The notes below the pieces were generated by a model. That model saw only the letters and a program-made list of their open reading frames with translations. It was not told the DNA's origin and searched no databases. Positions 7,373 through 10,000 of a stretch of 10,000 nucleotides of DNA are shown piece after piece. The stretch lies in assembly GCA_037179515.1 (NCBI GenBank), contig JAXCGZ010021065.1, positions 62,501-72,500 on the forward strand, in the 5' to 3' direction. Within the stretch, counting starts at the first letter, position 1. Every line of letters starts with the position of its first letter. Source of the DNA: Halocaridina rubra (lineage: Eukaryota; Arthropoda; Malacostraca; Decapoda; Atyidae). The position numbers and the translations under genes were made by a program.

Positions 7373-7867
7373 CCACGCCTTGTCATTAACAAGGGGCTTA
7401 CTGCTGATGCAGCAGTCCCTCTTTAGTCGTTTCCCTGCCCTTGGGTATAATCTAGAGTCTTTTTGATCACACTGGTTGGCAATATGTATTACTCTGTTAC
7501 ACATGAAACACCTAATTTTTTCCTCAATATTTTATTAAATGAGGACCACCACACCTAAAGCATCTCCCCTTAATTTCCTTACTACCACTGCCCTTTTTTG
7601 GCAACTCAAACACCCAGGTAGTGACCACGCCTTGTCATTAACAAGGGGCTTACTGCTGATGCAGCAGTCCCTCTTTATTCGTTTCCCTTCCCTTGGGTAT
7701 AATCTAGAGTCATTTTGATCACACTGGTTGGCAATATGTATTACTCTGTTACACATGAAACACCTAATTTTTTCCTCAATATTTTATTAAATGAGGACCA
7801 CCACACCTAAAGCATCTCCCCTTAATTTCCTTACTACCACTGCCCTTTTTTGGCAACTCAAACACCC
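7364..7867 (-). repeat. 252-bp tandem duplication across the zinc knuckles
   Basis: Positions 7364-7615 repeat at 7616-7867 with a constant offset of 252 and no indels. I count three substitutions by eye (CTTTAGTCG/CTTTATTCG, CCTGCCC/CCTTCCC, GTCTTTTT/GTCATTTT). At 84 codons it is in frame, duplicating both zinc-knuckle sequences and the basic linker that leads to the protease. It is internal to the inserted segment and looks recent. Confidence 0.95.
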
Positions 7868-8386
7868 TTGCCACTGCAACAACATGCTCCTCATCGGCCT
7901 TAGTTTTACACAAAATTCTTGCCGAATTAATCATTTCATTAACTGACTTACTTACAACCTCATTGACTTGTTGCAAAGCTATACTTATTATATCTGGGAT
8001 TCCACTGACAAAAGTCAAACAAACAATGCTTTCCAAACCGTACCCCTTGAACCCAGCTAGCCCAGTCAAACGTCTTATGTCATCTTTATACACATCAACA
8101 GGTTGTCCCGTCCATTTGACTCTAACCAACTTGGCATAAGCTACAAAGGCTCCGTCAGTAAAACACCTCTTTTAACATAGCTACTTTTTTCTGAATCACC
8201 CTGGTCATCATCACTCATTTCTAAATACAAAACAAGATCATCCCCCTCCAAATACAGTGGAATAAAAGAAGCCAAATCAGAAATCTTCTGTATCTTAGCC
8301 ACCAATTGAACTTTCTTTAGCCATGCAACCACATCTCCTTCAACGGTGAATGGTCTAATCATCTCATACGTGACTTTAGAAGCCAT
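7364..8386 (-). pseudogene. Gypsy-type Gag with duplicated zinc knuckles
   Basis: It begins with ATG at 8384-8386 (MASKVTYEM), preceded by a leader without long ORFs. FTVEGDVVAWLKKVQLVAKIQ and SFIPLYLEGDDLVLYLEMSD, then VRVKWTGQPVDVYKDDIRRL and LAGFKGYGLE, match the capsid-like part of a Ty3/Gypsy Gag. A C-terminal nucleocapsid part has CFRCGGPHLIKY (first knuckle, interrupted) and CFMCNRVIHIANQC (a complete C-x2-C-x4-H-x4-C knuckle). Gag would bind the element RNA and build the particle. One frameshift lies near 8160-8180 and another inside the first knuckle; the latter is present in both units of the 252-bp duplication below, so it came first. A capsid start at 8386 is favoured because the homology begins within about ten codons. 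Confidence 0.85.
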
Positions 8387-8728
8387 GACTGCAGGTTATA
8401 GCCTGGATAGCTTGTAGTTTGAATTAAATTTAATTAAATTCCTCTTACCGTGATATTATGTTTTATGTGGAATAACGCCAGTGATGAGTTAGTATGAGCG
8501 ACAAGCAATTATGATAATACCGAAAGACAGCACAAACCAAAAAAAACAAAATACCAAACTGGCCGGTAAACAAAGCATAAACGTCACCAAAAACACAACC
8601 TTTCTGCACAACGACTGGATCTCCAATGCCCTCACTGCCACTCACTCACCCAACTCAGCACCAACTACTCTTCACTATACATAAACTACCACAAACTATC
8701 AGACTACTTTTAGACTTACTAAACTACA
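8387..8728 (-). promoter_or_regulatory. Leader or partial 5' LTR of the inserted gag element
   Basis: About 340 bases lie between the TG at 8728 and the gag ATG. They include a GT/GAGTG-rich stretch (8630-8660) and a T-rich stretch (about 8535-8550). A TGGCG string (about 8476-8480) sits where a primer-binding site could lie, but only the first five bases look like known Gypsy primer sites, so I do not call it. The short open frame at 8463-8645 has no recognisable domain and is probably noncoding leader. Confidence 0.4.
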
Positions 8729-8733
8729 GATAG

Positions 8734-9397
8734 ATAAATACCTTTGTTGTCTATCAGACTCAGCTGGATTAATACTTTTAAAAACACTGCAAATTGGCTT
8801 ATGGTCTGTTAACAATAATACATAATGGCCTTCAATTTGAGGACGGAAATGAAATACTGCTAAATAAGTGGCGAGAAGCTCCCTATCAAATGTAGAATAT
8901 TTTCTTTGTGATTGTGAAAGCTTCTTTGAGAAAAATCCCACAGGTATAGGTTGCTCATTAACCATTTGATGGAGCGCAGCTCCTACAGCATATTAATTGC
9001 TATCAGTTACTAACTGAAAATGGGTATAGCCTATTTGTATGTATGCGAGAGCTCTGAGGTTAGACAGAACTTCCTTAATTTCATCAAATGATTGTTTTTC
9101 TGTTTCAATTAATTCTAATGATTTGTGATTTGACTTCAGTCTTATACATTCTGTTAAAGGTAAGGCAACTGAAGCAAATTTAGGAACTAATTTCCTATAA
9201 AGACCGATCATGTCCAAACATCGGCGCAAACTCTTTGAATCAATTGAGTAAGGAAATTCTGACAATTCATAAATCTCATTTGATGTAGGGCAAAGACCAT
9301 CAGCACTAACACTGAATCCTAAAAAGTCTAGTTCTTTAACACAAAATACACATTTATTCAAAGAGATTGTACTTATTAAAGATATCAAAGATATCAA
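8734..9397 (-). pseudogene. Gypsy RT connection and RNase H domain, first part
   Basis: It reads NKCVFCVKELDFLGFSVSADG, the usual end of the RT thumb, then RRCLDMIGLYRKLVPKFA and the RNase H domain: FQLVTDSN (first catalytic Asp), GFFSKKLSQSQRKYSTFDRELLA (catalytic Glu) and LLTDHKPI (next Asp). RNase H degrades the RNA template during cDNA synthesis. One in-frame TAA at 8993-8995 immediately follows the first catalytic Asp motif; the frame is otherwise open. The domain is cut at 8729-8733 by the gag-protease segment and resumes at 7117 with its last catalytic Asp. Confidence 0.9.
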
Positions 9398-10000
9398 GAA
9401 CCCTTAAATGGGCTTCTTCATAATATGAAAATACCAATATATCATCCAAGATATAAATACACACGTTACTTTCAAGAATATCTTGTCCATTACTCTTTGA
9501 AAAGTTGCAGCCGCGTTATGGTGGCCAAAGATTATATAATGAAACTCAAATAACCCAAAAGGGGTAGTTATAGCTGTTTTCGGGACATCGTCTGGGTGTA
9601 TCCTAATCTGATAATAGGCCGAAGTTAAGTCAGTCTTGGAGAAACAAATTTTATTTGCAAGTTTAGATGAAAAAGAATTAATATTGGGATTAGGGTATTG
9701 GTCTATTTTCATAATGGAGTTTAGTGCTCTATAATCACCACAAGGATGGCATTCACTACTACTCTTAGGGACTAGGTGTAAAGGAGAACTCAACTTACTT
9801 TTAGATAAGACAATGATGCCCGAGCTTTGGAGTGCACGGAATCCTTCTTGAGCAGCCTTAAATTTTCCTTCACTTAGCTGATGTGTCTTTGCAAATATAG
9901 GAGGATTACTACCTGTTTCTATTCTATGATACACTCAATATACTGCATCTTTATTATCATGAGGAGTGTAATATATGGATATTATTTCAGCAATATTTCA
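9398..10000 (-). pseudogene. Gypsy reverse transcriptase, palm and fingers
   Basis: It copies the element RNA into DNA. In order from the right: HRIETGSNPP, SSPLHLVPK, GDYRALN, FSKTDLTSAYYQIRIHP (motif A, catalytic Asp at 9629-9631), KTAITTPFGLFEF and NAAATFQRVMDKI (motif B region). The catalytic Asp pair follows at 9441-9446 (ILDDILVFS) but in another frame. A frameshift near 9470-9485 and a second near 9358-9367 bracket the segment. The residue two before the Asp pair is Ile rather than the usual Tyr. A TGA lies just before HRIETG (about 9935-9937). The protein continues past the right edge, where protease and Gag of this element are expected. The GTG at 9932-9934 is not a biological start. 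Confidence 0.9.

Larger units (their letters stand above)
7118..8733 (-). mobile_element. gag-protease segment inserted in Gypsy RNase H
   Basis: The segment 7123-8728 begins TGTAG and ends CA on the reverse strand. It is flanked by CTATC (8733-8729) and GTATC (7122-7118), five bases with one mismatch, resembling a target-site duplication. Removing the segment plus one flank (1611 bp, a multiple of three) leaves the RNase H frame and its expected spacing uninterrupted. It contains a leader, a Gag and most of an aspartic protease on the same strand, but no reverse transcriptase, and I can find no 3' LTR. It is either a deletion derivative of a second LTR element, a template-switch patch, or a non-autonomous gag-protease element. 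The insertion itself is well supported; the mechanism is not. Confidence 0.75.

Noticed and set aside
8469..8480. TGGCGTTATTCC on the reverse strand as a tRNA primer-binding site
   Set aside because: Only the first five bases resemble known Gypsy primer sites, and no LTR end can be fixed just before it.
8463..8645. 60-codon open frame with a hydrophobic stretch, upstream of gag on the same strand
   Set aside because: It lies in the GT/T-rich leader, has no family resemblance and no context for a separate gene.

Overview
The window is a eukaryotic repeat landscape with no recognisable single-copy host gene. Every coding trace is a retrotransposon remnant, and a tract of several hundred bases of trinucleotide microsatellite lies among them. 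The LINE type (CR1/Jockey-like endonuclease and reverse transcriptase with a stem-loop 3' tail), the dense CA, AAT and GAA repeats and the Gypsy protein types most resemble decapod crustacean genomes (crayfish, shrimp, crab). That assignment is inference from general familiarity, not a search.

Layout. 1-2260 (+): LINE copy 1, with the end of an ORF1-like protein, an EEP endonuclease, an internal deletion, an intact C-terminal part of the reverse transcriptase, a 3' tail, and a 271-bp second copy of the 3' end reaching a (CA)n tract. 2424-3148: compound AAT/GAA/ATC microsatellite. 3310-3884: three short LINE 3'-tail remnants. 3998-5338 (-): LINE copy 2, 5'-truncated, carrying the central RT motifs that copy 1 lost. 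5340-10000 (-): a Ty3/Gypsy retrotransposon read right to left, with reverse transcriptase, RNase H, integrase, GPY/F-type C-terminus, polypurine tract and probable 3' LTR. Its RNase H domain is split by a 1.6-kb same-strand segment (about 7123-8728) that carries a Gag with zinc knuckles and an aspartic protease from a different element. That insert holds its own 252-bp tandem duplication.

All the genes are broken by stops, frameshifts or deletions, so none is expected to make a working product. The points of most interest are structural. A 33-nt stem-loop occurs six times, always at the same length. The gag-protease insert is precise, is bounded by TG...CA and near-identical 5-bp flanks, yet lacks a recognisable 3' LTR. 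The two LINE copies form a large inverted repeat, and the Gypsy element appears to have cut into LINE copy 2.
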